From positions 1 through 64,000 of the forward strand of contig CALULL010000007.1 in the NCBI GenBank assembly GCA_944321465.1: a stretch of DNA of 64,000 bases, read 5' to 3'. How positions within the stretch are numbered: the first letter of the stretch is position 1; each line of letters starts with the position of its first letter. Positions 29,201 through 38,798 of the stretch are shown here, piece after piece. The DNA is from an uncultured Bacteroides sp. Its GTDB lineage: Bacteria; Bacteroidota; Bacteroidia; Bacteroidales; Bacteroidaceae. The position numbers and the translations under genes were made by a program. Below the pieces are notes generated by a model. That model saw nothing but the letters and a program-made list of their open reading frames with translations. It did not search any database and was not told the DNA's origin.

Positions 29201-32200
29201 AGTCTTAGGACAAGTGACTGTACCAATAAGCAGTATAACAGCTTTTGAAGTCCGCGTCCTCGAGGGCGACCTCTGGCCTCGCTACGCCTATGCCAACGAG
29301 GACCACAAGACGGCCACGGTGAGCATCAAGGCCATGCCGGGCGGCAAGCCCCTCACCCTGCGCGGCGGCTACTACCGCACGGACGACGGCACGACGGCGG
29401 AGCGCGACCCCCTGAACCACCGTACGCAGCTCAACGGCAACTACGGCGGCACCAGTCTGGAGGACGGCCTGTACCACGTCGTCACCGTCGAGGCGGGCGC
29501 ACAGGCCACGCTGGACGGCTTCCACATCGTCGGCGGCTACGCGGCGGGCACGGCCACCCTGCAACAGGGCGCGGGCGTACTGATGCTGGGCAATGCCAAC
29601 CTCACTCTGCGCGACTGCATCCTGGAGAACAACACGGCGGTGACGGGCGCGGCGGTCTATGCCCCGGCGGGCGCACAGCTGACGATGGAGAACTGCGTGG
29701 TGAACAACAACACGAACACCGACACGGGCAATCCTGTGATAGACTGCCAGGGCGGCGTGACCCTGACGCACGTCACGGTGGTGAATAACGAGGGCGCGGC
29801 ACCACAGGACATGGGCGGCACCTCGTTTGCTGCCGGAAACAGTGGCGACGCATCCAGCCTTGCCACGATGGGGGCGGAGGGTGCCGCCAACTTCTCCAAC
29901 CCGACGAACAGGCAGGGTGCCACCTTGGGCTTCGACACTTATCTGGGCGGCTACTCGGTGTTCCGCCCGCTCACCAGCTCGGCGGCTTCGGCACAGTACC
30001 TCATCAACAAGGGCCAGACCGTCAGCGACGTGGACCGCGACATCATGGGCAATGAGCGCGACCTGGGCGGCGTGCCCGACCTGGGGGCGTATGAGGCGGA
30101 ACTGCCGAGGGCGGGGACTGTCATCTATGTTACTGAACAAGGTGCAGGACGTATGGACGGCTCGTCGTGGGAGAATGCGATAGCGGGAAATAGCGTATAT
30201 GATACGACTGTGGAAGATGCTGAAGACGCGCGTCTGGAGGATGTGGAGACTACGGATAGTCGGTATGCAGGCTTTTATGATTGGCGGTCTTGTCCTTATG
30301 GGGAGACTTCCAATGCGAGCCGTTTATTTACACAGGCAAATCCTGATTGGGTAAGTGGAAGATACCTTACAATAGAGAACAATCGTGACGAACGATATGT
30401 AAGTGGTTTGCAATATGCGGTAGAGAAGGCTTCGCAAAGGGCAACTAATTCCTGGAATGATGGAAACGTGAATATGGAAGTATGGGTAGGAAGGGGTGTT
30501 TATACGGACTGGAAAGGCTTTGTTATTCGTGATAAAGTGGATGTATATGGAGCTTTCCCCGATGGTACTCCCAATATGGATGATCGTAAAGCGTTACTTT
30601 CCCAATATATACCCAAATCAGAAGCGAATATGGCATTGGAGATTGCAGATTATGAGACAATCATTCAAGTGTCCGAGAGACCGATGTTGAGTTGGAATGG
30701 CAATGTTCCGAGCGAAACAGATGCGTGGGGGAACGTTTCTGATGAGGTCTATCGAAAGCCTGTACTTTTTCAACCTGACGTTTGCTTGCCTACGCGTGCA
30801 CCTATTCAATGGGAATTAAGAGAGGCCGCTTTGAGTGGGAGAGAGTTTTATCTTGATGAGACTAGATTTACTAATACGTATCGTTATCCCAACTCTGGAA
30901 GTGGTATAACTGACAACAATTATGTAGAATATACAGGTGCTTCTTGGGATGGATTTACTATACGTCATGGATATTATAAGGACTATAAGGCCAATCGTGA
31001 TGGTGGGGCAGGAGTACGTATGTTCCGTGGTGTAACATTGAGGAATTCTGTTGTCACGTTGAATTATAATGAAAGTGAATCTTACAGTCGTACAGTAGGC
31101 TGGGAGAATAAAACGCAAGACGGGCGCAATCGTGGAGGAGGCATCTATTGCGACGGAGCGAATAGCTATGTGATAAACTGTTTTGTTCTGAATAATAGCT
31201 GTAGCGGAAATGGAGGTGCGGAGTCTTATGGTGGAGGCATGTATATGATAGTGGGGACAGGTTATAACTTACTTGTTGCAAATAATTATTCGCTGCATAA
31301 TGGTGGAGGAGTATTTATTGAAGATGCTACTTTCTTTAATAACACAATAGTATATAACAATTCTGCGAATAATAATACAGGCGGACTACATCAATATACG
31401 GGTGAGGATTATGGAACCTCCTCTCTTCATCTTTATAACTGTTTATTATATGGAAATGCAAACGCTGCTCTTGGCTTTGTAGATGTAACCAAGTTTAATG
31501 GTGGGGAAAACTGTTTTGTGCAGTCTTCAAGTTCCTTATCATCAAACATTCGTAATAGGTTTGAAGATTCACATATCCTTAATGGTGTAGAAGCAACAGC
31601 GGATAATTCGCCTTTCGCCGCCGGTGATAACGCCCAAAGCACAAACAATTACCGCCTGAACTCTACCACTTGGTGCTTGAATAACGGTACAGAGGACTAT
31701 GACTTGCCTTCTACCGATGTGGATTTCACCAACCGCATAAAAGACTGCCGGGTAGACGTGGGAGCGTATGAGAGCGAGAACGAAACTAACATCCTCCACG
31801 ACGCGAACAACACCTACTACGTCTCTTGGCCCGGGGATGGTACCCGGAGCGGCTATAGTCCCGAGAATGCCGCCTGTGCCGACAAGTTGCAACAGATACT
31901 GACGGCTGCGGGGAGGCAGGCTGTGGAAACTGGCAATTCGTTTATCGTTAAGGTGGCCGGATACGGGTTGGATTCGGACGGAAGTCCTATCTTTGCCTAC
32001 CACGCCAATACGCTGGCCGACCTGGACAATCCGCAGAGCTACACCTACGTCGTCCCGGCGGGTGTCACGCTGATGGGCGGATACACGGAGACATTTAGCG
32101 AGAGTGAGCGAAACGCCATGACCTATCGGACCTTCCTCAGTGCCGAAGCCGTGCCTACGCAAGGCTCCACCATCACGCAGAACGTGACGGGCTATCACAC

Positions 32201-35200
32201 CGTGACCTTCGGCGAATGGCCGGGTACGGGCGCGTTGTCCGACAAGCCCGCCGTCATCGACGGCCTGTGGCTCACCGACGGCTCGGCTACCTCCATGTCC
32301 GGCACGGGCAATCCCGCCACGCGCGGCGGCGGAGCCATTGTCCCCGCCGGGGCGCACGTGCGGAACTGCGTGGTGACGGGCTGCGAGGCTACGGAGGGCG
32401 GCGGCCTGTACGTACTGCCCGGCGGAGTGGTGAGCGGCACGGCAGTGCTGGGCAACACGGCCACCACGGGCGGAGGCATCTATGCGGCCAAAGCGGATGC
32501 GGACGGCGTGGGCGTGACGGAGGCGACGCGGGCGCACCTCGTGTCGTGTACCGTGGCCGACAACACAGCCACCACGGGCGGCGGCATCTATCTGGAGGAC
32601 GGTGCGCTGATGGCGGTGAACTGTGTGGTGTGGGGCAACACGGCTCCGCAGGAGAAGAACGTCAGCGGCGTGGTGGGCACGCGCTTCGAGGACACGGTGT
32701 GGAGCGCGGTGTTCGGCACAGGCACAGCGTACTACCCCTTCAACGACTGCTTCGTGGAGACCCGCGAGATGCCCTCCGACTTTGAGAACGCTTCGATGGA
32801 GAGCGACGAGGCTCTCTACTTCGCCGACGACCTGCGCCGCCTGAAGGACTACTCGGCCTTGATAAAGCACGGCGTGAGGAACGATTACCAAGAGGCTCTT
32901 GTTCGTGAACTGGACGTGGCGGAGCACGACATGCAGGGCATTGCCCGCAATCAGTCGAACAACGGGGCCGAGCGGCTCGATGCCGGTGCCTTTGCCTACG
33001 AGGGCGGCGTGCTGCCCCAGGATCTGTTTACCCGCCTCTTCGTCTCTCAGGGCAGGAACATCACTCTGCCCGAGGACGAGGACATGCTCCGCTACCTGGG
33101 CCGCTCGTTCTACACTTCGTTTGCCACGTTGGAGGACGCATTAGGCTACATACGTGACATGCGTGAGGACGTACGCTATGAAAATACAAAGTTTGAGATA
33201 CTCGTGGCGGGCGGTACTTACAAACCGACCTACGAACGCGAGGGCGACGAGGCTGCTCCAGGCGTAGCACACGACCAGCGCCTCTACTCCTTCGTCGTGC
33301 CGCAGGGGGTAAGCATCTACGGTGGGTTCAGCGGGACGGAGTACTACTCGACAGGAATAGATGAAATTGAAACGCAAGACGGCACTACGATAAGTCTGAC
33401 TCCTGATGGACAGATAGACGACATCCTCGCAGGCCGCGAGTTCTCCGACTTCAACCAGAACAACATCCGTGAGCCGTGGGAACTGGCTCAGCAGACCATC
33501 CTGTCGGGACAAATCAACGCCTCGGCCACGGAGCAGAACGCCTACCACGTGGTGTACAGCAACGACGGCGAGGGAGACGTGCTGCTCGACGGCCTGACGG
33601 TGATGTACGGCCAGACGGACAACTGCCTCTCGACTATCGTTGCGGACGACGAACAGGGACGCGGCGGCGGCATCTACAGCCAGGGCGTGAACTACACGCT
33701 GCAGCGGTGCCGCGTGCTGGACAACGTGGCCGTGCGCGGCGGCGGCATCTACGTGCGCGATGCCGACCTCAACCTCTCGGGCTGCATCCTGGCCGGGAAC
33801 AGCGCGGTGGAGAACGCCGACACGAGTCACCCCGACTTGGACAGCCGGGGCGGCGCGGTCTATGTGGCCGGTATCGGCACCGTGGTCAACCTGCGTGCCG
33901 TCAACACGCTGTGGGCCAACAACGAGACGGCAGGCGAGGGCGGCGCAATAGGCACCAACCTGGCCGGAGGCACCACGGCAAGCGACCCGTGGATAGACTT
34001 GATGAACAACACCTTCGTGAAGAACCGCGCCGACGTGGCCAACCCGGTAATCATCTCGAACAACGACAAGAGCCGGTTGGTGAACACGCTCATCTGGGGC
34101 AACGAGGGCAAGACCTACGACGAAAATACGAGCATAGCCGACTGGTTTGATGTCTCCTACTCGGCCAGCGACGTGGACTATGGCGGTAAGTTCACCGAAG
34201 GGAACACCGACAACAACATCCTGCTCGACACGGACAACATGGGCACCAACGGCCCGCGCTTCGCCCGCCCAGCCACCCAGGCAGGAGCGGACGGCAACGA
34301 TGCTACCAACCTGTGGAACCCTACGGCCATCTCGGTGGTGACGGACGCAGGCAGCGGAACGGATCACACCGCGAATGCGCCGGATGGAGAGCAAGGGCAT
34401 ACGGATAATATAACTAACGGTGCCTACTTTGCGTGGTTTACCGCAGAGACCCCCTCGGAGGCCTACATGTATGGAGACTACGCCCGCTACTCCGGCCCGC
34501 GCGGCAAGAACAACGAGGAACTGTGTCGGCCCATCGACATCGGCGTGTACGAGTACCAGTACGTGAGCAACTTCTCCACCATGACGGCCATCTACGTGGA
34601 CACCATCTCGCGGGGAACGGGGGCAGGCAACAGCTGGCTCAATGCCACCGACGACTTGCGCGGAGCCATCGTGGGAGCAGCCAACCCGACGGACAACTAT
34701 GGTGCGAGAACCATCTACGTGCGCGACGGCGACTACTCGTGGCCCCGTCTGTCGGCAGGCTCGGCCTATGTCCTGGATATGGACGATAGCCAGAGTCTTA
34801 GCTCGTCTCTGACCCTCCGGGGGGCATGTACCGGCGTAGGCGAGGAGCAGGACTTCAGCCAACAGACCGTGGTGCGCAACGACCCGGCGGCCAACGGTAC
34901 GACCAGTCAGCTGCTGTCCGTCTCCACCAACGGCAAGACGGTGACGATAGAAGGCTTCACCTTTATTAATAAAGACCACAGCGGCGATGGCCGGGGCATC
35001 AACGCCAGCACCGGGAGCGACGGCAAACTGACGGTGAAGAACTCCGCCTTCCGCCTGAACGAGACGGGCCTGTGGATGGGAACGGACGCGAACGCAGGCT
35101 CCGTCCTCATCTACAACACCCTCTTTGCCGACCAGACCGACACGGGCCTGCAGAGCACCGGTACCACTACGCTGGTGAACACCACCTTTGCCAACAACGG

Positions 35201-37802
35201 TACGGACATGACAGGAAGTCCGGCGGTGTACAACTCCGTGTCGTGGCGAAATGGCAGTCGGAACATGCCAGAAGAGAGCGGAAACGCCCTTCTTGGCAGT
35301 GCTGTGAACGACGACCTGCAGAAAGGCCCGAATTTTGTAGACCCACTCAACGAGAACAAGGAACTGCGCGACTACCGCATACGCCCCAGCGTGAAGCTGC
35401 TGAACCAGGGTGACAACGCTCATTATGAAAGAGAGGTAGGGGTAGACCCGGAAAACGATGTAGACCTGGCCAGCAACCTCCGCTTCGTAGACAGTAGCAT
35501 CGACATCGGCGCCTACGAATACGAGGCTCCCTTGCAGCAAGTCATCTACGTGCGCGAGGGTGTGCTGAACAGCAACGGCGACGGCACCAGCTGGACGAAC
35601 GCCACCGACGACTTGCAGGGCGCGGTGGACTTGGGCAGCCTGTGGTACAACAACCACACGACGAACGCCTACGTGTTTGTGGACTACAACGTAGACGGCA
35701 CCTCCCTCAACATCTCCCTGCCGGGCGTGAAGGTGTATGGCGGCATGAACCGCGAGACCTCTACCTATACGGAAGCCGACGTGAACAACCTCGTCACCGA
35801 CCTGTTGAACCAGCGCGTCGGCCTGCTGGAACGCACCGACCGCTCCACGCTCTCCGGCCTGACGGTTGGAGCCGAAGCCGTGGTGGACGGCTTCGAGGTG
35901 GGCGGCATGGTGACGCTCGACAGCGGCTGTCTGTCGACCTCCGTTGTCAAGGATAATGTAGGCAGCACGGGCAGCGACGGCGGCATCCTCTACAATACGC
36001 TGGTGCTGGGCGGTGTCAACGGCGGCGTGAAGGCTGTGAACGTGACTATGACCGGCAGCGTGGTCGATGCAGGCAACTTGGGTAACAATCGCCAAGGCCT
36101 GACAGAAGACGACCTCAATCCCTACGTGACTGCGGACTACTGGAACTACCAGCTCAGGGAGACGGACACGGAGGATATAGACGGTGGCGACCTGACGGAC
36201 ATTTCTACCTATACGGAGATGGTCGGCCACAGCCGCGACATCGCCGGTAACCGCCGCATCCGCTCCACCGTGGACAACGGCTGCTTCGAGACGTGGAACA
36301 TCACGCCGGGCATGGCCGACGACGGCACAGTGACTGACGACGACTACCCCCACGGGCAGTCCGTGGTCTACGTCCGTGAGGAGGCCGAGTTGCCCATTGA
36401 GACGAGCCGATACACCGCCGCTACGCCCTTCAACCCCGGCTTCCTCCTGCTGGAGCACCACGCCGGACTGCGCGGCAACGGCAACGCCGTGGGCCTGACA
36501 AACTTCGCCGTGGAGCGCACGCTGGACGGTGAGGGGCACGACATGGCCGTAATGCCTTTCCGGGTGACGAGTACCGAGTCCGAGAACGCCGTAACGCTCT
36601 ACCGCTACAACGGTGAGGCCCGTGCGGCCTACGACTTTGTGGCCACCGAGGACGAAAACTCGGCCTGGGAGAAGACGACGACCGTCGATGCCCACACCGA
36701 CTACCCCGAGGGCTGGCTGCTGGAGGGCACGGAGGGAGCTACTGTCCGCTTCTACGGCGACAGCTACACCGAGGGCGGCAACGCCAAGAGCGTGTCGTTG
36801 ATGAAGTACAACTACAACGACTCTTGGTCGCCTGACAATGCAGGGACAGGCCACCGTTTCACCCACAAGGAGAACATGAGCTGGAACCTCTTCGGCTCGC
36901 CCTATCTCTGCGCCATGAACTACAACGAGATGGCCTACGGGCGGATGCTCTATGGCTACGAGGATGGCGGATACACGACGGTGAAGACCTACGACGAAGG
37001 CGGTCGAATTGTGCTGGGCTACATCCCCTCCGGCGATGCCGTCTTCACCCAGACGGCCACGCTGGGCGAGCGCGAGACGTTTGGCGTAAGCCTGCCCCAA
37101 GGGAAAACCGGTGAGGCGTACGCCCCCACACGCTCCCTCGCGCTCTACCTCGCCTCGACCGATGCCGCCACCCGCGGACTCACCGACGGGGCCGACCGCC
37201 TGCAGGTGAACGCCGTGGAGGCCGATGAGGCCGTGACCGACTTCGACCCGATGGCCGACGGCGTGAAGTGGATGGCTGCCGACGGGGAGGTGCCCCAGCT
37301 CTACGCCGTGCGCGGTGCGGGCCGCTACTCGCTGCTCTCCGCCGTCAGCCGCGAAGGCACGTTGGCAGTGGGCTTCCGCGTGGGCCGGGGCGGCAGCTAC
37401 ACGATAGGCATCCCCGAGGACTGCGACGCGGCAGCTGACTACGAGGCCGTGGTGCTGACCGATGCCCGCACGGGCCGCAGCACCGACCTGCTTGCAGGTG
37501 CCTACACCTTCCAGACCGCCGAGGGCGGTACGGACGACTCGCGCTTCACGCTGAGCTTCGTCTCCCGCGCGGCCACCGACGGTGCGGCCTGCCGCATCTA
37601 CGTGCAGGACGGCAACACCCTCGTGGTGGACGGCCTCTCGGGCGGCGAGCGCATCCGTATCTACGATGCCCGTGGCAGTCTGCTGCTGAGCCAGTCGGCC
37701 TCCGGCCTGTCCTTCCGCACACCACTGCCCGCCACGGGCGTCTACGTCGTGCGTGTGTCCGGCGACGCGGGCGAGCAGACGGGCAAGGTGATGTGCGAGT
37801 GA
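26211..37802 (+). CDS. Giant modular beta-helix surface protein with T9SS-type C-terminus
   Basis: 3863 residues. A signal peptide (~1-23, ending AWG-QT) is followed by repeated modules. Each opens with a motif like IYVREGG-x-GDGTSW-x-NAT-x-DLQ-x-AI and most end DIGAYEYE. Openings are near residues 30, 455, 950, 1303, 1865, 2273, 2790 and 3109. Inside modules, short turns such as GGGIYV, CVVANNTA and LVNTLIWGN recur, as in right-handed parallel beta-helix (Pmp-like) proteins. A different C-terminal region (~3380-3790) leads to a sorting-type domain (IRIYDARGSLLLSQ ... GVYVVRVSGDAGEQTGKV). It follows the fimbrial genes, the place of T9SS-exported Mfa5 in Porphyromonas, so a fimbria-linked or cell-surface adhesin is inferred. 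Module 4 (~1303-1810) is much AT-richer than the rest. Confidence 0.9.
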   Translation: MKTMKKILLSLACLLATAGGAWGQTTNGRIYVSLEGNAEATDAGTSWQNTTTLADALGRATAGTEVWVKGYASTSPDSVYVVPTQAGFTLSSGVSLYGGFAGYETSADLRAVVDGKAYRFAYRTVLTGDIGRNDTPDNDGLIFPGGENGRTDNATHVLTLNLNPQSGANVNGTRTVVDGFTIGRGNATGTDAAGQGGGILVTGDNAQGGGYSIERCFFIENYAATRGGALYVDGSVTGADNYVALCGFFNNAAGQRATATNAGGAIALAGAGMVVDCAVFNNVNGGILFPEGGTATDFTRAVVNSTVTRNTGSGIDGAGVPVANTVVWGNSLLTTTAGTPPAFQNSAYPEATPGEADAGNIYLSDKNRAEDGPFFDAPSVHTGFDRTYDIASSLYPLYTWKPLEGTALVDKGDDEAYERNGLSASYPTDLNGNPRQAGASIDIGAFEFQPVDASRIRYVRPGGTGDGTSWATASGDLQAMIDQLAEQNPQGLAGEVWVAAGTYEPLEQLIPGTGYSASFRMRDGISVYGGFAGTTEDTKGERQRGTMPWDYTNKTILQAAYYDPANLLWENNRWTLTSDSRHVVWFAPLPGEDAAFAHVTTLDGVTIRGGYAQGGTGMSEGFVTDCGAGVYMDGANAYLSGCTVTQNYATADGGGVYLRQGRVQGCLLSNNNADGAGGAVYVDNRGLVHRSMLANNSARNGAAVYLANTDDTPAGEDDHPEYLVLSTCVVANNTATGNGAVYCSQGGVLTQNTIVANQCVTATDATDPNASQTGGLYVDEYALAVNNVVWNNRMGTDPSSAANIPMYARNPSNATVRFMYNAISGVNNAVWNDILQQETLALSDNNAAPADGTVSPGFSEPAAGFDLEDGFGVQSGWSDGLPAYYWQPVEGSSLWARGMPLGQLPREVVLAPEIDLAGDLFAQKPAMGAHHVEGTQIVPLLDQDGSGYRSIIFIDADCTEPEHDGSSWEKAYRSLDEAISYYAGLTDTMTGYYEENGVLGQVTVPISSITAFEVRVLEGDLWPRYAYANEDHKTATVSIKAMPGGKPLTLRGGYYRTDDGTTAERDPLNHRTQLNGNYGGTSLEDGLYHVVTVEAGAQATLDGFHIVGGYAAGTATLQQGAGVLMLGNANLTLRDCILENNTAVTGAAVYAPAGAQLTMENCVVNNNTNTDTGNPVIDCQGGVTLTHVTVVNNEGAAPQDMGGTSFAAGNSGDASSLATMGAEGAANFSNPTNRQGATLGFDTYLGGYSVFRPLTSSAASAQYLINKGQTVSDVDRDIMGNERDLGGVPDLGAYEAELPRAGTVIYVTEQGAGRMDGSSWENAIAGNSVYDTTVEDAEDARLEDVETTDSRYAGFYDWRSCPYGETSNASRLFTQANPDWVSGRYLTIENNRDERYVSGLQYAVEKASQRATNSWNDGNVNMEVWVGRGVYTDWKGFVIRDKVDVYGAFPDGTPNMDDRKALLSQYIPKSEANMALEIADYETIIQVSERPMLSWNGNVPSETDAWGNVSDEVYRKPVLFQPDVCLPTRAPIQWELREAALSGREFYLDETRFTNTYRYPNSGSGITDNNYVEYTGASWDGFTIRHGYYKDYKANRDGGAGVRMFRGVTLRNSVVTLNYNESESYSRTVGWENKTQDGRNRGGGIYCDGANSYVINCFVLNNSCSGNGGAESYGGGMYMIVGTGYNLLVANNYSLHNGGGVFIEDATFFNNTIVYNNSANNNTGGLHQYTGEDYGTSSLHLYNCLLYGNANAALGFVDVTKFNGGENCFVQSSSSLSSNIRNRFEDSHILNGVEATADNSPFAAGDNAQSTNNYRLNSTTWCLNNGTEDYDLPSTDVDFTNRIKDCRVDVGAYESENETNILHDANNTYYVSWPGDGTRSGYSPENAACADKLQQILTAAGRQAVETGNSFIVKVAGYGLDSDGSPIFAYHANTLADLDNPQSYTYVVPAGVTLMGGYTETFSESERNAMTYRTFLSAEAVPTQGSTITQNVTGYHTVTFGEWPGTGALSDKPAVIDGLWLTDGSATSMSGTGNPATRGGGAIVPAGAHVRNCVVTGCEATEGGGLYVLPGGVVSGTAVLGNTATTGGGIYAAKADADGVGVTEATRAHLVSCTVADNTATTGGGIYLEDGALMAVNCVVWGNTAPQEKNVSGVVGTRFEDTVWSAVFGTGTAYYPFNDCFVETREMPSDFENASMESDEALYFADDLRRLKDYSALIKHGVRNDYQEALVRELDVAEHDMQGIARNQSNNGAERLDAGAFAYEGGVLPQDLFTRLFVSQGRNITLPEDEDMLRYLGRSFYTSFATLEDALGYIRDMREDVRYENTKFEILVAGGTYKPTYEREGDEAAPGVAHDQRLYSFVVPQGVSIYGGFSGTEYYSTGIDEIETQDGTTISLTPDGQIDDILAGREFSDFNQNNIREPWELAQQTILSGQINASATEQNAYHVVYSNDGEGDVLLDGLTVMYGQTDNCLSTIVADDEQGRGGGIYSQGVNYTLQRCRVLDNVAVRGGGIYVRDADLNLSGCILAGNSAVENADTSHPDLDSRGGAVYVAGIGTVVNLRAVNTLWANNETAGEGGAIGTNLAGGTTASDPWIDLMNNTFVKNRADVANPVIISNNDKSRLVNTLIWGNEGKTYDENTSIADWFDVSYSASDVDYGGKFTEGNTDNNILLDTDNMGTNGPRFARPATQAGADGNDATNLWNPTAISVVTDAGSGTDHTANAPDGEQGHTDNITNGAYFAWFTAETPSEAYMYGDYARYSGPRGKNNEELCRPIDIGVYEYQYVSNFSTMTAIYVDTISRGTGAGNSWLNATDDLRGAIVGAANPTDNYGARTIYVRDGDYSWPRLSAGSAYVLDMDDSQSLSSSLTLRGACTGVGEEQDFSQQTVVRNDPAANGTTSQLLSVSTNGKTVTIEGFTFINKDHSGDGRGINASTGSDGKLTVKNSAFRLNETGLWMGTDANAGSVLIYNTLFADQTDTGLQSTGTTTLVNTTFANNGTDMTGSPAVYNSVSWRNGSRNMPEESGNALLGSAVNDDLQKGPNFVDPLNENKELRDYRIRPSVKLLNQGDNAHYEREVGVDPENDVDLASNLRFVDSSIDIGAYEYEAPLQQVIYVREGVLNSNGDGTSWTNATDDLQGAVDLGSLWYNNHTTNAYVFVDYNVDGTSLNISLPGVKVYGGMNRETSTYTEADVNNLVTDLLNQRVGLLERTDRSTLSGLTVGAEAVVDGFEVGGMVTLDSGCLSTSVVKDNVGSTGSDGGILYNTLVLGGVNGGVKAVNVTMTGSVVDAGNLGNNRQGLTEDDLNPYVTADYWNYQLRETDTEDIDGGDLTDISTYTEMVGHSRDIAGNRRIRSTVDNGCFETWNITPGMADDGTVTDDDYPHGQSVVYVREEAELPIETSRYTAATPFNPGFLLLEHHAGLRGNGNAVGLTNFAVERTLDGEGHDMAVMPFRVTSTESENAVTLYRYNGEARAAYDFVATEDENSAWEKTTTVDAHTDYPEGWLLEGTEGATVRFYGDSYTEGGNAKSVSLMKYNYNDSWSPDNAGTGHRFTHKENMSWNLFGSPYLCAMNYNEMAYGRMLYGYEDGGYTTVKTYDEGGRIVLGYIPSGDAVFTQTATLGERETFGVSLPQGKTGEAYAPTRSLALYLASTDAATRGLTDGADRLQVNAVEADEAVTDFDPMADGVKWMAADGEVPQLYAVRGAGRYSLLSAVSREGTLAVGFRVGRGGSYTIGIPEDCDAAADYEAVVLTDARTGRSTDLLAGAYTFQTAEGGTDDSRFTLSFVSRAATDGAACRIYVQDGNTLVVDGLSGGERIRIYDARGSLLLSQSASGLSFRTPLPATGVYVVRVSGDAGEQTGKVMCE

Positions 37803-37876
37803 CGAGGGGGTTAGGGATTAGTTGACGAGGTTTTAGTTGACGAGTTGATGAGGTATGGGGTAGGGCACACCCCGTC

Positions 37877-37960
37877 GTAGGGGCGACCCTTGTGGTCGCC
37901 CGCCCATTGGTTCGATGTGTGTTGTTGAATGTGCGGGCGGGGGGCAAGCCCCGCCCCTAC
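37877..37960. repeat. Palindromic-ended repeat B, 84-bp copy
   Basis: GTAGGGGCGACCCTTGTGG at the left and CAAGCCCCGCCCCTAC at the right. Each end is itself a hairpin (GGGCGACC/GGTCGCCC and GCGGGG/CCCCGC). The centre reads CCCATTGGTTCGATGTGTG. Confidence 0.88.
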
Positions 37961-37986
37961 GCGCATGGGTCGTTTGGCCCCCGCCT

Positions 37987-38262
37987 GTGGCATTCGACCC
38001 TTGCGGTACCTGTCGGCCCCGCAGGGGTCGAACTATGCTTAGCCTGGGGTGAACGCAGCGAACCCCAGGATAGACATACCGCCATTACCATTCCCGGGCC
38101 CCGTTTCAGGGGTCCAATGTCACACCGCGTCGCCCCCCTCCCCGTGCCATTCGACCCCTTCGGGGCCGATTGTGTGTGGTTGCATAAAACCTCGGGTTCA
38201 CTTCGTTCACCCGAGGCTAAGCATGGTTGGACGGCTTCGCCGCCCCCACGTCCTCGGGGGCA
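37987..38262. repeat. BIME-like pair of modules
   Basis: One reverse module (GGGGTCGAACTATGCTTAGCC, ~38020-38120) and one forward module (TTCACTTCGTTCACCCGAGG, GCTAAGCATGGTTGGAC, ~38150-38262) face each other. This is the same plan as one unit of the 10-kb and 25-kb arrays. Confidence 0.85.
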
Positions 38263-38315
38263 GTTCGCATGGCATGGATATACGCCCCGATGTGCGTGCG
38301 GCTGGCGGTGTCCGT

Positions 38316-38398
38316 GTAGGGGCGACCCTTGTGGTCGCCCGCCCATTGGTTCGATGTGTGTTGTTGAATGTGCGGGCGGGGGCAAGCCCCGCCCCTAC
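38316..38398. repeat. Palindromic-ended repeat B, 83-bp copy
   Basis: Almost the same sequence as 37877-37960, 440 bp away. A truncated relative (GTAGGGTCGTTTGGTCGCCCC) follows near 38452. Confidence 0.88.
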
Positions 38399-38618
38399 GA
38401 AAACGCCGCCAATGGATGTTGCGTCGGTTGTCCCGGGGTATGCCGTCCGTGTAGGGTCGTTTGGTCGCCCCTGCGGTACATGTCGGCTCCGCAGGGGTCT
38501 GCAAAGGGGCTTTTAGCGCAGTTTTTGTAAGTCTTTTTCAAAGAAAAGGTTGTTGTAGTGCCCTCTCTCGTATCTCCTTGTAGTATAGGAAGTTGGAACG
38601 GTGCCGGATTAACGGTTG

Positions 38619-38701
38619 ATTAGTCCGGCACTAATGCGACATTAGTCCGGCACTAATGGGGCATTAGTCCGACACTAATGTGCCCTTAGTCCGGGACTAA
38701 G
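38619..38701. repeat. Four 22-bp tandem palindromes, ATTAGTCCGGCACTAAT
   Basis: Copies at 38619-38635, 38641-38657, 38663-38679 and 38685-38701 (the last CTTAGTCCGGGACTAAG) have an exact 22-bp period. Arms ATTAGT/ACTAAT covary in the last copy (CTTAGT with ACTAAG), so the pairing is preserved. Confidence 0.88.
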
Positions 38702-38798
38702 GTGGACGACCCTCCAGATTGTAAATATTTATGCTTGCTGGTTCCGCCCCGCACATCGGGGCGTATATCCACGGGGTTACCCGAACGCCCCATTCGTC

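Noticed and set aside
33141..37100. 1319-codon open frame on the minus strand
   Set aside because: It is the complement of the giant beta-helix gene in GC-rich sequence. It has no signal, no recognisable domain and low-complexity composition. The same holds for the long minus-strand frames at 26235-29099 and 5301-7532.
38619..38701. CRISPR array
   Set aside because: Repeats are 17 bp with 5-bp gaps, too short for spacers, and no cas gene is present.
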